From: Laccaria trichodermophora
Lineage: Eukaryota > Basidiomycota > Agaricomycetes > Agaricales > Hydnangiaceae
Direction of reading: 5' to 3'
Assembly (NCBI GenBank): GCA_018417955.1
Contig: JACTVC010000020.1
Coordinates: 682,001 to 746,000, forward strand
Length of the DNA: 64,000 bases
The notes below the pieces were generated by a model, which saw nothing but the letters and a program-made list of their open reading frames with translations, had not been told where the DNA came from and did not search any database. The translations under genes were made by a program, and so were the position numbers. This document shows positions 24,595 through 37,224 of this stretch, piece after piece (position 1 is the first letter of the stretch; each line of letters opens with the position of its first letter).

Positions 24595-26228
24595 TTAGGC
24601 AAGCAAGACAAAAGCGACAGCCGCTATGTATGTGTAGTAGTGTTTCTGGTCAAACAAATAAGAACTGACCAGCTATCGCACCACAGAGCACAAGTACAAT
24701 CGCAGTGTACTTGTGCGTAAACCTGTAAAGCACGACGAGTGTAACGAGGTACAAAACAGCTGCTATAGAATCTTGCGTGGCTACGGCCAACACACCATCG
24801 GCTGTCGTTGGCTTGACGCGGCCAGTGCTGCCTACACTGTCTCTTAAAATTTGGATGGCTACGATTGAGATTACGCCGACGATGGAGCCACATATACCAT
24901 CGAAGAATGCGGCGAGGAACTACGGTGAGAATCAAGAAGAAAAATCAGAATCAACAAGTGAGGCACAACAAAAATTGCTCACTTGGTTATGAACAAGTTT
25001 TTCGAGCACAGGGTGTCCAATGATCGTCATTATAAAGCAGGGGAAAAACATGCCCAGCGTTATGACTGTCGCAGAAGCAAACGCGTATCCTAGACCACCA
25101 TGGAGGTAACCCCCTTGGAAACCTACGAATGTTGCAAAAATTACCAATGGTGCCGGTAAAACGTTCCCAATAGCAATACAGTCAATGAAAGCCTGCTCTG
25201 GCATCCAGCGACCTAGCAGGACGGCCTCAACATGGATGAAGGGGATTGCAGTGTATGCTCCACCAAAGGAGAGACTTCCTGCGACGAGCCCGAGGACGAA
25301 GAGATGTGCAAGGTCAGGGACGCGAGCCACACCAAGAGCGAGTGCGAGTGGAGATGGAACACCTCTGAAGACGACGTAGAGGGCGTAACCTACATATTGG
25401 AGGGTGAAAAGAAGACCTGCAACAATCCAATACCGCCGGACGAGGGCCATGTTGATGAGGCCGTAGACACCGAGTGATATGAACCTATGGAAGTACAAAC
25501 AATAACAGCAGGAATTAAGCTAGCTGAATGAGCGCGCGCACCAATTAATTCGTAGGGCGCTATTAATCGCAGTCAAAATTGCAAAAGCAAAGAGCCATGG
25601 ATTAGGTTTCTTCGTTTCGTGTGAAAGGAGTGCATGTTCAGAAATTTTATGCGTGGCCCGTAAAATCTGGGTTAGAAATTTAGTGTCTGTACGTTCAGAT
25701 AGAAGAGAAGTGACTTACCATGGCTGCCACCATCGGCTGCAAAGCCCTGAAACTTGCATTAAAATATACGTTCCCAAAGCCCACTACAGCATAGACGTAG
25801 CTCGCCACCAGCATGAGCATGAACCCCGGTAGTATAAACCCGATGCCCGCCGCCAGCCCACCGAGCCTCCCGCCTGCCAGGCAGCCGAAGAACATGCACA
25901 ATTCCGCTGCTTCAGGTCCAGGAAGGATCTGATACACAGCGAAGACACGATTGAATCTCGCAAGGGTAATCCATTGGTCTCGGACGACGAGCCGTTCTCT
26001 GATCAGCGCGATCTGGGCGACGGGACCACCCCATGCAAAAAGCCCGAACTGGGTGAAGAAGAGCCAGAAGATGCGGAGAACTGAGAGATTTGGAACGTGA
26101 GAGTTGTCTGTGTACTCGTTTTGGAAAGGAGGATGTCGTGGGAGTGCATTTTCTACATCTGAAGCGCTTTGTTCAATCTCTCCTTCCTTGCTGGGGGTCA
26201 GAGAGGCAACAGCTTCGGTGACAGACAT
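24595..26228 (-). CDS. Chromate ion transporter (CHR family)
   Basis: The gene runs from the ATG at 26228 to the TAA at 24595-24597, with exon 1 at 26228-25719 and four further exons. The N-terminal CHR half has FWLFFTQFGLFAWGGPVAQIA, the QILPGPEAAEL motif and a GGRLGGLAAGIGFILPGF helix. The C-terminal half repeats this with LSFGGAYTAIPFIHVE and the IGNVLPAPLVIFATFVGF block. This tandem arrangement is that of the long-chain CHR family, which moves chromate (and probably sulfate-like anions) across membranes and gives chromate resistance by efflux in bacteria; filamentous fungi carry homologues. The final short exon encodes the last hydrophobic residues (AVAFVLLA). The ATG is preferred over an in-frame non-ATG extension upstream. 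Confidence 0.9.
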
Positions 26229-28867
26229 AAAAAGCCAGGACAAAAACTTGGTACGAATGACATTGGGTTTTTATATCCTCGTTCACATTGAGTTGGTGTG
26301 AACGTTTACGTATCAGGAACGACCCGGAACGATCGATAAGTACCAGCAGATACCAGTGCGCTAGTAGCGCTAGGCGCTAGGTGTCAAAACGCGGTCAGGC
26401 CCTGCCAAGACAAGTTAAACACTTCCTAGGGCAGTTCTAACGCTTTCTAGAAAGCCAAGTCCACTTTCTTTCAAAAGCGGTTATAGCTTTCAAAAGTGGC
26501 GAAAGTGGGCAAAGTGGACTGGGAAGTGGCCGTAAAAGAGGTTGAAAAGAGACGAAAGACTAGTAGAAGGCCTAGGTCATGTAAAAAGACAATAGGATTT
26601 CAAAACATTATCAGCGAACCGGATATGACCTTTTTAATTTATTTCTCACGAGATATTTGTCAGATGATGCAATTCCTCGCAATCTGTCGCAATCCTTGTG
26701 TGCTCCTCGCTAGAGTACATGCAGATTCTTCCAGTCTCGTAGCTGGATAAAATTATATATATATCATTTTTTACAATTATGAGACAGTGTAATGTTGGTG
26801 TGATGAAAAAAATTTCTTATATCGTAGTCTTCTCAGCTCTTGACGAACGAAAACACTTTCTGGACAAACTCGAATCAAACTGGAGTGTGACTTTGGGTGT
26901 TGGAAGAGTGTCATGTAACCATCGGGTACTGACTGATGTTGAACTCCCACTTCCCCAGAACGAATTTGTATGCAGACTAGATGGGGACCTTGATATATCC
27001 TAGTTTATTGAGTCAATTATTATTTTTTATACAAAAATTGCTGATAGATGTTATAGCATATTTGACCCTAAAATATATACTCAGGTGAATCCATGTCATA
27101 ATTGTTCAATGTAAAACCTAGGGCTTCACGCACTTACCACAATTTTGTGATTGTCATGCACATATCAGTAAGTTCGCACGGGGTGTCCATGCTGTGCAGT
27201 GTGTAAACACGGCCAACTACTTGATTCACTACTTGTGGATTAGGTCATCATTTACATTTTGGAGTCGGTTAGCAGTACAAAGGGGAGCAGAGTCCGCACA
27301 TACACCCGCTCACCGATGTTGGCCGCATCCGTGAGCTGGTGTATGTGCTGCCCTAGTCTGGACATATGCTCCCCTTACAGTGAGTCCTGCCCTTGCACGG
27401 TCAAAGCCCGTTCTAACGGATTTCATTTAGAATTATGACGAGTTGGCGTGCGCCTCCACTCTGTCAGCCCTCCTGCCCGGATTAAGCGGGCTCGCCACTT
27501 ATCCACCCATCTTCTCTGCTCCCCCCATCAGCTCATCACGGACTCTCAGAATACATGATGGATCTTATGTGTTCTGGGGGAACAGCGAGTAACTCCTGTT
27601 TCAGCCGTCTTTCTCCCCCCCGGTTCCCCTTTTCTTAGCTCAGGCATTCTAGTAGCTTATAGTCATTCATTCTTGTACCTTGTACCTGTAATACATATGT
27701 TTCAATCCTACAAACCATAATTGAAAGAAATGGACAGTTGAAAATGCAAGAGAATCCCTCAAAAGCTATCAAAATGGATCACAACGTCACAAAGGAATGT
27801 ATAGCAGCATGATATTGTAAAATCTTGCTTTATATTGTGAGAGATTGTCTAAAAGCGCAGCGATGATGAGGCCTCATCAGACGTTGTGAGGAGGGTTGAA
27901 ACCTTATAGTAAATTGTGAGCAATTTCGTACCTTACGATGGATCATCGTATTTCCCATGATTTGCTGATCAGCGGCCGGCCAGAACTTGAAAGAGACGTT
28001 GTCCATTGTCGGCGAGGTCGCGAGCACGTCAATACGGTAAGTAAACTGGAGCTTCGCCAAGTTGAAGTTTTGACGTGCAGGAGGCCCTTGTACTTTATGA
28101 GGCATATCAATGAACAAAATGAATAATGACGGGGTCGAGTGAATTGCGTACCCACACTCGATGAGGACCCAGACAACCAAACCATCCACATCCCGCACCT
28201 CCACGATGATGGGCATCCCCGAGTTGCTCGACGGAGCTTAGACCCTCGAGGTCGGTTGGTTCTTAGCGTGGTTGTACATCTACATCGGGTTCTGAAACTC
28301 CCGACGAACGCCTCGGCTACGCATGTATCATCCGGGTGTGTATTGAATTATCCGTCCTTGTTATGTGGTTGACCAGCTATATATCTACGAAAGGTACCTA
28401 TACCCGATTACGATTCGGCACGTCACTCGTGTCCTCTTTGCGTTTTTTCGACGACGGTTTCGCTTTCGCTCGCTATGCAGTCAGTTCAAGGCCATTCTGA
28501 ACCATTACGGTGCCGCAAAGCGGGATGAGCTCGAGTCAAGTTGTGTCTTAGCTCGTACGTACGTACGTCCTAAAATGGAGTGGTTGGCATAGTAGGCGGC
28601 AGGCTACCTGCTTCTGTTATCAATTTTTATCTCTCGTTCTCGACTTCCACTTCTGTTCCTCCCTCCTCTTTCACCCTCAGTTGTCGGAAACACGAACCTT
28701 GGTATTGGTGTGAGGCACTAGGCAGAGGTGGAGCGCGTCGATGCGTGAGGGAGCCTTTCGCACCGAATTGCTGGTGGTGCTTACTCATGAAGTGACTTGG
28801 AAAAAAGTTCTCACTAAACAGTGAACATGCATAGCAGCACCAAAATTATGAAGGCATTATATAAGTA
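26229..28867. other. AT-rich, gene-poor region
   Basis: About 2.6 kb with no recognisable gene. The part from 26600 to 27900 is clearly AT-rich. It contains a long imperfect palindrome at 27280-27376. A 128-codon open frame at 27830-28216 (-) is the longest; it shows no family motif, and I do not call it a gene. A C-rich tract lies at about 27470-27640. Confidence 0.5.
27280..27376. repeat. Long imperfect palindrome
   Basis: The arms at 27296-27317 and 27327-27348 (22 bases each) pair with two mismatches around a 9-base loop. An outer pair, aaggggagca at 27280-27289 and its exact complement at 27367-27376, extends the symmetry with an asymmetric bulge between. The structure could be a relic of a small hairpin transposon (MITE) or a structured RNA. 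No target duplication is obvious. Confidence 0.7.
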
Positions 28868-30951
28868 TCAGACATCCAGTTGCATGACTCTCCATCCCGG
28901 CCCGCTTATGATCTTCTCCCACTCATGAACTTCATCCGCTTCTTCCTCGCCCACCTCCTCCTTCCCCACTACACCAAACCCAGATGACCCAGCCCCTGGA
29001 CGCAGAAGTTGCCGGATGGTGTACTGTGTGCCCTCAATTTGAGTGATTTTGGCAACAAATAAGAGATTTTCTGGGGAGAATGTTTGTGGGTTCAGGCCAA
29101 GTTCCTAGAGAGGGGTAAATTGTGTTGAAATGGCGACGATTCTTAGCAAATATACGTACCTTCCACCCAACCAAGCCGCCAACCGCGAGCTGATCCGGGG
29201 TTTTTACTTCAAAGCTCGTCCCCCACACCTTCTCCGCGAGATCCCAGTCGAAAGCGGTCGAGCCCGAGACTACTGCTTCTTCCGCCACCTCCTCTTCCTT
29301 CCAGTTATCCGTCACCTCTTGACGTGGCCCAGCAAAAACGAGTTTCGCCACTTTACCTTGTACCTGCGGCTCTTCAAACCACAGATCAGCCCATGTCGCC
29401 TCTTTGTTCTTTTTCTTCTTGCTATTCTTCGGCTTGCGGTGTTCCTTGACCACGTCCCAGAGCCCCCGCTCAACGTCCACGCTTGTGACGAACATGTTTG
29501 GCGGAAGCTCGCCGCGACCTTGAATTTCAGAGGGCGGTATAAGACGCACGTACTCCTGCTGAGAAGGAGAAGGGACCACATCAACCAGAGTCGGCTGGAC
29601 ATCTTCTGCATCTCCAAATACAATTTTTTTCGGTATCGGGGCCGCCATCGACTGCTTGAAGCCCTTCTTCTTGTTTTTATTCTTCAGCGACAGCATCATC
29701 AGCTGAGGCTTGGGCTCGTCGTCGACGTCCATATTGTCGGTGTCTACTTCAATACCGTGATTAAGCTCACCAGTGGTGGCGTTTGATCCAAATGCATTGT
29801 TGAGAGCAGAAGCAACATCATTTGCAGGACCTACGCGATCGCGTCGCGTGGGCATAATTTTTTTCCGTCCAAGGGGAACGAGGTTTGAAGCGGAGCTACC
29901 TTTCGGCGGGGCCGGAAGAGGGGGCGCAGGCGAAGATGAAGGTTGTTCTGGAAGAGAGGGTGATTGTGAAATTGGATACGGTTGTAAACTCATCGGCCGT
30001 TGTTGTTGTGACGTTGGTGGGGGTGGAGGTGGCTCGGACAGAGTCTTGGGCCGCTGCACTTCTTCACGCTCCGCTTGCTTTTTATACCGACGGCGGAGGT
30101 TGCGTGCGTGTGTCTCAGATGACCCGTGTCCGGGAGGTGTGTGTTGAACCCTTTAACACAGTTAGCGATGCATCATAACGTTAGTTAATTGTACTCGCTT
30201 GGAAGATTCGCCCACGGAGGCATTGGGAAGCTTCGGTGTTACGTTGAGAACACCCAAAGTAATATGCGGGAGTTTGGCAGGAACCCTTCAATGAAGTCAG
30301 TCGAGCCTACAAAATCATCAGGAGATGCTCACTTAGGGGATGTCTGCGGTACCTTGGATGTTTGCGGTACCGGAGGAGATGATGAAGATGACGACGATGT
30401 CGTGGACGATGAAGATGACGACGAAGAGGAAGACGTAGAGGAGGATGAGGTTGTAGAGGATGACGAGTCCGAAGAGTCCGAGTCTGAATCGTGGGACGTG
30501 ATTTGTTCTTTGTGCTTCGGAACCACCGTAGGAGTCCTTACAGAGCGTCCGGGTATCAATATAGAATTTGCAGAGGTCGGAGACCGTTTCCGCTTTTGCG
30601 CGCGAGCCACCTCTAAGGCAGGGAAATTAGAGCTATCAAAGGAGGGCTGCAGATGAACGCACCCGACGAACCCTCAACCTTCACTGTCATAGCCTGCACG
30701 GAAGAAGCAGCTTTGATACATATTAGATCACCATCTCTCACGGCGCTGAACGGGCTATCGTCCAAGAGCTCAAAGTCATCAAGAAATAGACCAAGATCGT
30801 GACCAAGGAGACGCGACTCGTTTACGGGAGGAATTCGCTGACATAGGGCCTCTTTGAGATCATAAATAGTGACCGGTGCATCTTTATCGTCTGGTATAAA
30901 CCAAACCTTGAGTTCTGGGAGTGGTTGACAAGTCTGAATCCGTAATCTCAT
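28868..30951 (-). CDS. Coilin (Cajal body scaffold)
   Basis: Four exons (30951-30663, 30612-30333, 30150-29160 and 29104-28868) give 598 residues. The N-terminus has the coilin self-association domain: MRLRIQT, then TIYDLKEALCQRI, the LGLFLDDFELLDD strand-turn and AVRDGDLICI. A serine-rich low-complexity region follows, as in animal and plant coilins. Next comes the basic motif GHGSSETHARNLRRRYKKQ, matching the conserved nuclear/nucleolar segment, then a linker with Lys-rich tracts. The C-terminus has a Tudor-like fold: a VGGLVGWK strand, SPENLLFVAKI and a final YTIRQLLRP strand. Coilin organises Cajal bodies and snRNP maturation. The third intron joins WK to ELG exactly at the Tudor strand. 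Confidence 0.8.
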
Positions 30952-32022
30952 GGGGGCGGGGAGGCAAGTCGGAAATTGAGGAAATTCAAAAGGGAAGAAA
31001 TAAATGTCACGTAGTCACGAGGTTCGCCAATTCATTATTCTCCTCCTTCCACCTCATTGGCTTCAAGCCAAACCTTATCCTATCAAGCACACTTCGCCGT
31101 GTTCCATGAACGGGGTTTTGAGAAATAATGGTTCCACGAAGATTTGCGCAGCCGCAACTCGCCCTCGCAACAAACAATATGCTCTCAAGCTGTAGTAATA
31201 GGCTCCGCCGCGTAACATAGACGTATCGCGACCTCTGATTAGGGCATATCGAGGACTTGTTTCAAAGAGGGATCTGTCGCCGGGCTAGGCTTCTGTGTGG
31301 CTTCTATCTGCCTTTATGCCCTATCTGACCCTAGATCCAGCTTCACGCCTGAGTACGTTGGACCTTGCTGCTCTCGGACGGAGTCAATGGCTTGATGCTC
31401 CAAATTGGTGGGGTCGAGGCCCATCCTCGCACTTTTCTTCCTCGTATTGCATCTTCGTCCCGTCGTCCTCTCTGCAAGCGTACTTGGTACTGTCCCCTGG
31501 AGTGGGGTTTCATCACCCCTAACGGTCTTGTTCTTGGCCTTGGTGTCCTCGTCGCCGTCTTCCTCATACGCATTCTGGTTGTGTCATATTGCTGTCCTTC
31601 TCGTATTCGTCCTTGTGTGCATTTTCATCGCAATCCTTTTCATGTGTGTTACTCGTTGATCCTCCTGGTACGCTTGGTTCTACTTCACCGTCCTTGTAGG
31701 TGTGCCCTCGCCAACCATGTGTAGTTCTTCGCTGCCATCCTCCATGCATGTGTCCTGCAACTGTTTTGTTCGTGTGCATCATCGTCGCAGTCCCAGTTCT
31801 TTGCATGACACTGTCACGGCAGGGCATGTTTGTCATTTGTGGTGCAGACTGATTTTCACCGTGTCACTGTTCATTATCTTTCTGTAGTATCAATTCCAAA
31901 TCATTTTCAAGGTTTACTAGTTTTTGCCGATACCTAAATTTACTTACAACCGTTTACCAGATACTTTTACATCGATAAATGCTCTCACACCATCCCAATA
32001 TAATAAATACTCCATTTTTCCA
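30952..32022. other. Intergenic region, no gene recognised
   Basis: About 1.1 kb between the coilin start and the P450 stop. A T/C-rich tract at 31430-31760 gives several overlapping hydrophobic open frames that look like composition artefacts. Confidence 0.45.
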
Positions 32023-34681
32023 CTACTTTGCCTCCTCCATAGTCACCCACAATCCATCCTACGATACGTATATCAATTCCAATCCAACGACATTTTTAGC
32101 CAAGCAAATTACTTACCTGGACATACATCGTCAAATGCGTCTTCGGCCGGATTTTTTCCCTGCCCTTGCGTCCAGTCCTATCCTCAATCGCCCAGATGGC
32201 AGGAGCACGCGACTCGGGCGGCTGGGCATGTGAGTCCAGAGAAATCGCGGAAAAGTTTTGCAAGAGCCGGACAAGGAAAAATGAAGCTTCATTATACGCA
32301 AACTAAAATTTAAATGGTGATGGTGATCAGACGACCCGTAAAGGAAAAAAAGGGATAAATGTCATCTACCTGTTGGCCCAAACAAATCCGAGGGCCTGCA
32401 TTGAACGGTAGAAAAATGAAAGGATTAGGTGTGAGGCATTTGTGAAGTCGTTCGTCCAGGAACCTGTCCGGATCAAATTCAAGAGCTGACGGGGGGTTCT
32501 GGTTAATGCTTAAAAAACAAATTCGTCAAGTGTAGAAATCACCATCTGGACCCCACAGATCTGTGCGTCGATGCATCATAAAAACTGTGTATAGTGACCT
32601 GAAGGAGTCAATGAGAAAGTCGAATTTTAATAGTATCCCCAATGCACCTTGTGTTTGCAGGAATATACCAAGGTTTTCCTCCGGGGACCTTGGATGGCCA
32701 TGTTGTGGCCCGATTCGACATCCTTGATAATTGTTGAATAAACCAAAAAAAGTATCACTTGAGTAAGCCTTACCTTATATTGAAAGGACTGGAAAACGAG
32801 TCAAGGATGAGATAGGCAAGCATATAAAAGGTATTGAACATACACCACTGGATAAAGACGGAGTGTTTCTTTAATCATTCAAAAAATGAGATCACACACG
32901 AATTGCTAGTAGAAGACGCCTTACCATTGATAACAGCCCTCAAAAATTTCATCTCCTTGAAATCATCATACGTGGGCCTCCGTTGAGGACCCACCTTTTG
33001 CAATATTTCCTCCCGTAAGCGTTGTAATATTTTCGGATGTTCCGCGAGCATATAAACCGTAAAAGTTAGAGTGCTTGCAGTCTTACACGTCAACAGTTGG
33101 GGTAAAAAGCTCCTTGATATAAATACAAATTGAAACTCACCGTATCCCTTCCAGCGACCAACAACGACATGATTTCATCCCTCAATATAATCGGATCTGC
33201 AAAACGTTGAGGGCGAAAGCGCAACAAATTATATATCAATAAACGGACCTTCAGTGGAATTAACCAAATTTTCCAATAACGTCTCATCATCCCGATCCAG
33301 ACTCGGACTAAGCATCTCCTCCTTCTTCCTACTGATCGCAGCAGCGACGATGGGATCAATAAAATCATGAACGACTCTCATGGGTTTCTTCATCCTATCA
33401 TGCCAAAATTCAAACAAAGGCCAATGAGACCCAAATCGCGACCTGAAAGCAGTGATCATCTGAGCCTCCTGGAACGCATGGACGAAGCGTGTTGAGGGAT
33501 GGGCATCCGAATCAGATGTTGAAGTGGTGGAATAATAATACGGATAAGGAAGTCCGCCAGCGAGGGAGTGAACGTCGTTCCCGAAGAGGAACTCGGTTGC
33601 GGAGTCGAGTGTGAATCGGGAGATTAAATCCTAAGTAAGGGTGTTAGAACAAGCCAACAAAAATGAAAGAGTGATACCGACCTGAAAATCAACCGCATGC
33701 CCTTCCCGCAACCTAGCCTTAAGCTGACCAAGAGCGTCATCGGCGTGTCGACCGAAATTGTCAAAGTGGCTGATGCGGTCTCTGCTGAAAAAGGGACGAG
33801 TCATGGTTCGATGAAATCTGACACGCAAGCTCGTCAGAAAAAATCCTGTTGGTCTGCTCCTAAGCGAAAAAATAAAACGTACTTCCATAACTCGCCTTTT
33901 GAACCATTAGTATCAAAATGAGGAGGAAGAAGAGCGGCTGACCATCTGCTGCAAAAACGCCTGTTCCTAAGAGGGGATGGAACAACAGGCGTGTCTCAGG
34001 TCCTGTATTGACTGTAAAATTGATGTTGTAGTGCAAGAAAAATGTAAAAACCTTTCTCAAATTCTTCGAATTGCGTCGCGAGCATGGCCTGTGGCAAATG
34101 TCTCAACAAAAGTGTTCATCTGTGCATGAAATGAACACACCTTGATATGCTCTGGCTCCGCAGTAACAACCTAAGTAAAACCAAATTAATTGAGCGCGTG
34201 CGCAAAGAATAGAAATAAACTCATACCCTATACTCAAACAATATCTTCGACATAAACGTGTATCCTCCAAATTTATCACACATATCCTGCAACCCATCAA
34301 CTTCAAAGTCAAAACATCTCAGAATCAGTCCTCCATAAAATTCAAAGTCTACAAATCCAACACACCTGGGTACCCAGTTTTAAAACTAGTCACAGCCCTA
34401 TACAAGCTCCTCGCACCCCCCAGGAACGGATCAGGCGCAACAGGGGGTAACACGGCGCCTTTATTAGAAGCGTCCCAGCGAATCACCAAGTCCTTCCACA
34501 AGACGCTGAGAGTCAGCCCCACGGGGAGGCTCAATAACAAGACGGACGAAAGACCCCAGGTAGAGAGTTCGGTTGAGAAGTGTGTTTTGCCTAGGTAGAT
34601 CAGTGCGTAGGCTAGAGTGGGTGGTGTGAGGATGCGTGGAAGTCTTTGTACCAGATACGCGATTCCTGGAGGGACCTCCAT
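32023..34681 (-). CDS. Cytochrome P450 monooxygenase, CYP63-like
   Basis: A gene of about a dozen exons starting at the ATG at 34681 and ending at the TAG at 32023-32025. The N-terminus [18 protein letters not shown] and its membrane helix are typical of the basidiomycete CYP63-like (alkane/fatty-acid hydroxylase-like) families. Helix I is visible as [13 protein letters not shown] (33140-33190). The helix K motif ETLRLYP is formed across an intron near 32850-32940. The meander segment has [17 protein letters not shown] and [13 protein letters not shown]. The PERF-like FDPDRF and the haem loop [12 protein letters not shown] (about 32370-32408) carry the Cys ligand. A 15-base exon encodes PFNIR just after helix K. 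Membrane-bound at the ER by inference; substrate unknown. Confidence 0.85.
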
Positions 34682-35044
34682 GGTTGAGTCGGATCCTGGC
34701 TGACGGGTGAGTAAATCTTGAGTGATTGAAAGTAATAAAGGCAACAGAAGCCAATAACTTGGATCTCTCGAGTCTCAAGTTTCAACCCCTTTATGAATGA
34801 TCACAATCGTCCAGATTAAGGCGTTTAGGGGGGCATGTGGTCAGTGTTGTTGGTCCCCTTAGAAGCGCTTAGCCGGGAAATCCGAAAGGTGTGACGTAAA
34901 CATAGTTGGTCTGCCCACCGAGGTCACCGACAAGCTCAGGAACAACATCGATACAACAGAAAGAATTTCCACAACACAAAGGTACTACAACAACAGGGTC
35001 CCATTCTACTTTTTTCATTTCATCTTCCCAGCCTACTCAAAACT
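34682..35044. other. Intergenic region
   Basis: Holds the P450 promoter and the aldolase 3' end. Nothing else is seen. Confidence 0.4.
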
Positions 35045-36603
35045 CTACAAACGGTCAACGTTACCAAGGTCCTGGCACGCAACCTTGATACGTTCCGAAA
35101 GAGTCTTTTCGCCCTCTCGCACCCACACACGTGGGTCGTAGAACTATACGCACTCAATGTCAGCATCGCAACAACAGACCGAAAAGCCCATCCTCAATTA
35201 CCTTCTTGTTCGGCTTGTCAGCACCTTCTGGATTTCCCACTTGGGTGGCAAGGTAATCCTTCTTCTTCAAGATAAAGTCCTGGAAGGGACCTTTTAGAGA
35301 TCAAAGCTACTCGGGGACAATCACCGACATACGCGAATACCAGTAAGATAAGCGAACTGCGTATCAGTGTCGACGTTCATCTTAACAACACCGTGTCCCA
35401 CAGCAGTGGAGATCTCGTCTTTCGATGAGCCGGAACCACCGTGGAAGACGAGGTACCTGCGATATATGGTAAAAGGCTTTTATCAAATCTAAATCTGGGG
35501 AGAACTCACAAAGGCTTATCAGACCCGCCCTCCTTCTCCTGCACGTACTTCTGGTGTTTCCCAAGAAGGTCGGGGAGCAGTTTAACATTACCAGGCTTAT
35601 AAACGCCATGCACGTTTCCAAACGCAGCAGCGATACTGAAATTTGGTCCGATCTTGCTCAAGGTGGTGTACACATCATAAACATCTTCAGGCTGCGTGTA
35701 AAGACTAGCGTTGTCAGCACCAGTATTGTCAACGCCATCTTCCTCGCCACCCGTGATTCCGATCTCCATCTCGAGCCAAAGACCGATCGGTGCCATGCGT
35801 TTGAAGTACTTGGCGCATATTTCAATGTTCTTCTCTTTGGGGTCTTCGGAGAGATCGAGCATGTGCGAGGAGAACAGGGGTTCTTGGTGTTCCTTGTAGT
35901 AAGCCTCGTCGGCTTCGAGCATGCCGTCGAACCAGGGCAAGAGTTTCTCGGCGCAGTGGTCGCTGTGCATGACGACGGGGCTGCAAAGGAAGATGGTTTA
36001 AACAGTAGGTTTGGAGATATCTCTGTGACGTACACGCCATAAGCCTTAGCCACCAGTCTAACGTGTTGAGCAGCGGTGATAGCGCCAATGATGGATGCCT
36101 GTTGCTTATCGTTCGCCAAGCCTTTTCCAGCGAAGTATGCAGCTCCTCCTTGAGAGACTTGGAGGATGATGGGAGACTTGATGTCTCTACGAGAATATGA
36201 GACAAGGAGTCTCACGAAAATTGACAAGCGCACCTTGCTGCCTCAAGAGCAGCATTGGCCGTAGACGTTGAGGTTACGTTCTGCACTCCAATTAGCTGGA
36301 ATCGGTGGAAAGAGAGGGGGATGACGCACGATGGCCTGGATAAAGTCGGTCCTTCAGATCTACATACATTCGGAACCCTCCCCAAAACTTACCGGAATAG
36401 CAAACTGTAGACGGGTTTCAGTACAAATTAACAGGATATCGAGGAGAAGTAAAACGCACCTTGTTTTCTTTAGCATAATCGAATAATTTACGGACGTTAT
36501 CGCCAGTCAATACACCAGCCTTCAAGTTGATTCCAGTCGTCAAAGTCGGTCCATATGCGACGTCGTTCTATGAACTTACCGGAACGATGTCGAGAACGCC
36601 CAT
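35045..36603 (-). CDS. FBA1: Class II fructose-bisphosphate aldolase
   Basis: The start is the ATG at 36603 (MGVLDIVP, 36603-36580) and the stop is at 35045-35047. The product cleaves fructose-1,6-bisphosphate to dihydroxyacetone phosphate and glyceraldehyde-3-phosphate in glycolysis, with zinc. Conserved blocks seen are SPIILQVSQGGAAYFAGKG, VVMHSDHCAEKLLPW (zinc and catalytic His/Asp), HMLDLSEDPKEKNI, EMEIGITGGEEDGVDN, GNVHGVYKPGNV, FHGGSGSSKDEI and the C-terminal RIKVACQDLGNVDRL. The conserved segment FAIPAINVTSTST needs two adjacent microexons: 36404-36393 (12 bases, FAIP) and 36335-36330 (6 bases, AI). Both lie between canonical GT-AG introns. This agrees with fungal class II aldolases. 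Confidence 0.95.
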
Positions 36604-37224
36604 GTTTAAAGAAGGAAGTGGTGATAGTGGTTTGAGTTTGAAAAAAAGGTAGCTATGCAGGAGCTCCGAAGCAAGGATGCAGTTATAAACATTATCGGAT
36701 ACAGTCAGGTGCTCCAAAATTGACGTCGGTGAGCCGCGGCGGCCCGCCTAGCCCTGATCGTCAAGATCTTGTCGAGATCCGTCGTGATCCTAGCCTACGT
36801 ATCCATGAGGCCTCTAGGCTCTACATGGCCATGAGCTACAAGACGACCGTCCTAAGAAGAGGAGGGGATATTTGCACCCAAAGAGATACAATAATCGTCC
36901 GCAAAAAAGTTTGTCGCATACTTCCCTCACGGTAGAGAAATCAGCGGGACCTCATCAGCCTCGGCCGAATCTCATCTCTTGCCGCTCATGGGATGGTTCA
37001 TAAGCCGGTGGCGTTGGAAGCAGCAAGAAAAGCTTAGTCGAGGCACATCGCTGGTGTTTGCAAGGACGAGGATCCGAAAAAGCCCAACGGCCGACAGCCA
37101 TTGTAGTAGTTTGTTGTGTAGTTGGTACCAGCTCAGCCTGCCAGCAAGGAAGAGTTTGAACTCCAGGTCATAATCAGCATGATGAAGACAGAGTAATGAT
37201 ATTATACAACCAATAACTCAACCT
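36604..37224. other. Intergenic region upstream of aldolase
   Basis: Contains the aldolase promoter and the Rpf2 3' end. No gene is recognised. Confidence 0.4.

Noticed and set aside
27830..28216. 128-codon open frame on the minus strand in the AT-rich region
   Set aside because: No family motif, no splice partners, and it overlaps other open frames. Not called a gene.
30952..32022. Several plus-strand hydrophobic open frames
   Set aside because: They arise from a T/C-rich tract and overlap each other in several frames without conserved motifs.
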